Shown here: positions 21,375 to 21,617 of the stretch, piece by piece
How positions within the stretch are numbered: the stretch's first letter is position 1
How the letters are laid out: every line of letters starts with the position of its first letter
Source of the DNA: Darwinibacter acetoxidans_A
GTDB taxonomy: Bacteria > Bacillota > Limnochordia > Darwinibacteriales > Darwinibacteriaceae
NCBI GenBank assembly: GCA_041936745.1
Contig: JBHGWS010000031.1
Location: 1-21,617 of the forward strand
Direction: 5' to 3'
DNA: 21,617 nucleotides
Position numbers and translations under genes: made by a program
The notes under the pieces: generated by a model
Database searches by the model: none
Told to the model about the DNA's origin: nothing
What the model saw: the letters and a program-made list of their open reading frames with translations, nothing else

Positions 21375-21617
21375 AAAAAAGGCTTTAATTATTCTGCCCG
21401 GCAGGCGCAATTTCCACAGACAACACCCCAATTAAGTATATACTTACGGAGCCGCTTAGGCAATTGTCCTCTCTTAAGAGCTAATTGCGTTGTCATCCTT
21501 TTTTGTGAAAAGTTAAAAAGAAACATATCTCAAAATCCGCTTTAATTCAATTTTCGGCAACGAACATCATGATTACGTGCATCCGGTGCTTTCTTGGGCG
21601 AATTTAAGGATCACTAA

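Larger units (their letters stand above)
21128..21617. promoter_or_regulatory. Regulatory region upstream of nfnAB
   Basis: 490 bases without a convincing gene. It contains a 13-bp exact direct repeat, TACTTAC three times (21182, 21194, 21441), a 14-bp palindrome TAAGTATATACTTA (21433-21446) and a palindrome CTCTTAAGAG (21471-21480). I could not place a good sigma-A promoter. A 45-codon frame on the minus strand (21389-21526) is listed as a weak candidate in the findings. Confidence 0.35.

Noticed and set aside
1..21617. CRISPR arrays, tRNA or rRNA genes, insertion sequences
   Set aside because: No regularly spaced repeats, cloverleaf sequences, rRNA signatures or transposase genes with terminal repeats were found on either strand.

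Overview
All convincing genes in this 21.6 kb window lie on the minus strand, so transcription runs from high to low coordinates. The set of genes suggests an anaerobic, respiring Bacillota (Clostridia grade, Dethiobacter/Peptococcaceae-like). The evidence is CtsR-type heat-shock operators, NfnAB, a DUF1858 protein, a split-Soret cytochrome, System I* cytochrome c maturation, strong GGAGG ribosome binding sites and frequent GTG/TTG starts. This placement is inferred from gene content only.

Layout in transcription order. (1) 21617-18837: a 490-base regulatory region with repeats, then nfnA-nfnB (electron-bifurcating ferredoxin:NADP oxidoreductase) and a terminator. (2) 18769-17879: a solitary HNH endonuclease with an N-terminal domain like the sulfur-binding domain of phosphorothioate-dependent restriction enzymes. 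(3) 17726-16767: tatA-tatC. (4) 16634-15834: a Tat-exported, two-CXXCH split-Soret-type cytochrome c and its terminator. (5) 15813-11325: ccmE-F-A-B-C-D, including a TTG-started 45-codon ccmD and a Cys-type CcmE, ending in a terminator. (6) 11292-10356: a promoter with a CsoR-like palindrome, a SHOCT protein and a methyltransferase gene broken by two one-base losses. (7) 10258-4099: a good promoter, a ~190-nt structured leader, an FMN lipoprotein and a six-gene nqrABCDEF-type operon with terminator. (8) 4084-3458: hsp20 with two CtsR-like boxes and a terminator. (9) 3390-1: a DUF1858 protein, a second HNH endonuclease, a prolyl oligopeptidase and the start of an unidentified gene running off the left edge.

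Most of the window concerns redox energy conservation and its assembly. Nfn balances NAD(H), NADP(H) and ferredoxin. The Nqr-type complex is expected to couple NADH oxidation to Na+ export. Tat and Ccm export and mature c-type cytochromes, and the split-Soret protein next to them is a likely client. The most unusual point is the A subunit of the Nqr operon. It keeps both RnfC-type [4Fe-4S] motifs but lacks RnfC's glycine-rich flavin/NADH loop, and it sits beside an NqrF-type NADH dehydrogenase subunit. The complex therefore looks intermediate between Rnf and Nqr. The operon also begins with a lipoprotein carrying an SGAT flavinylation motif.
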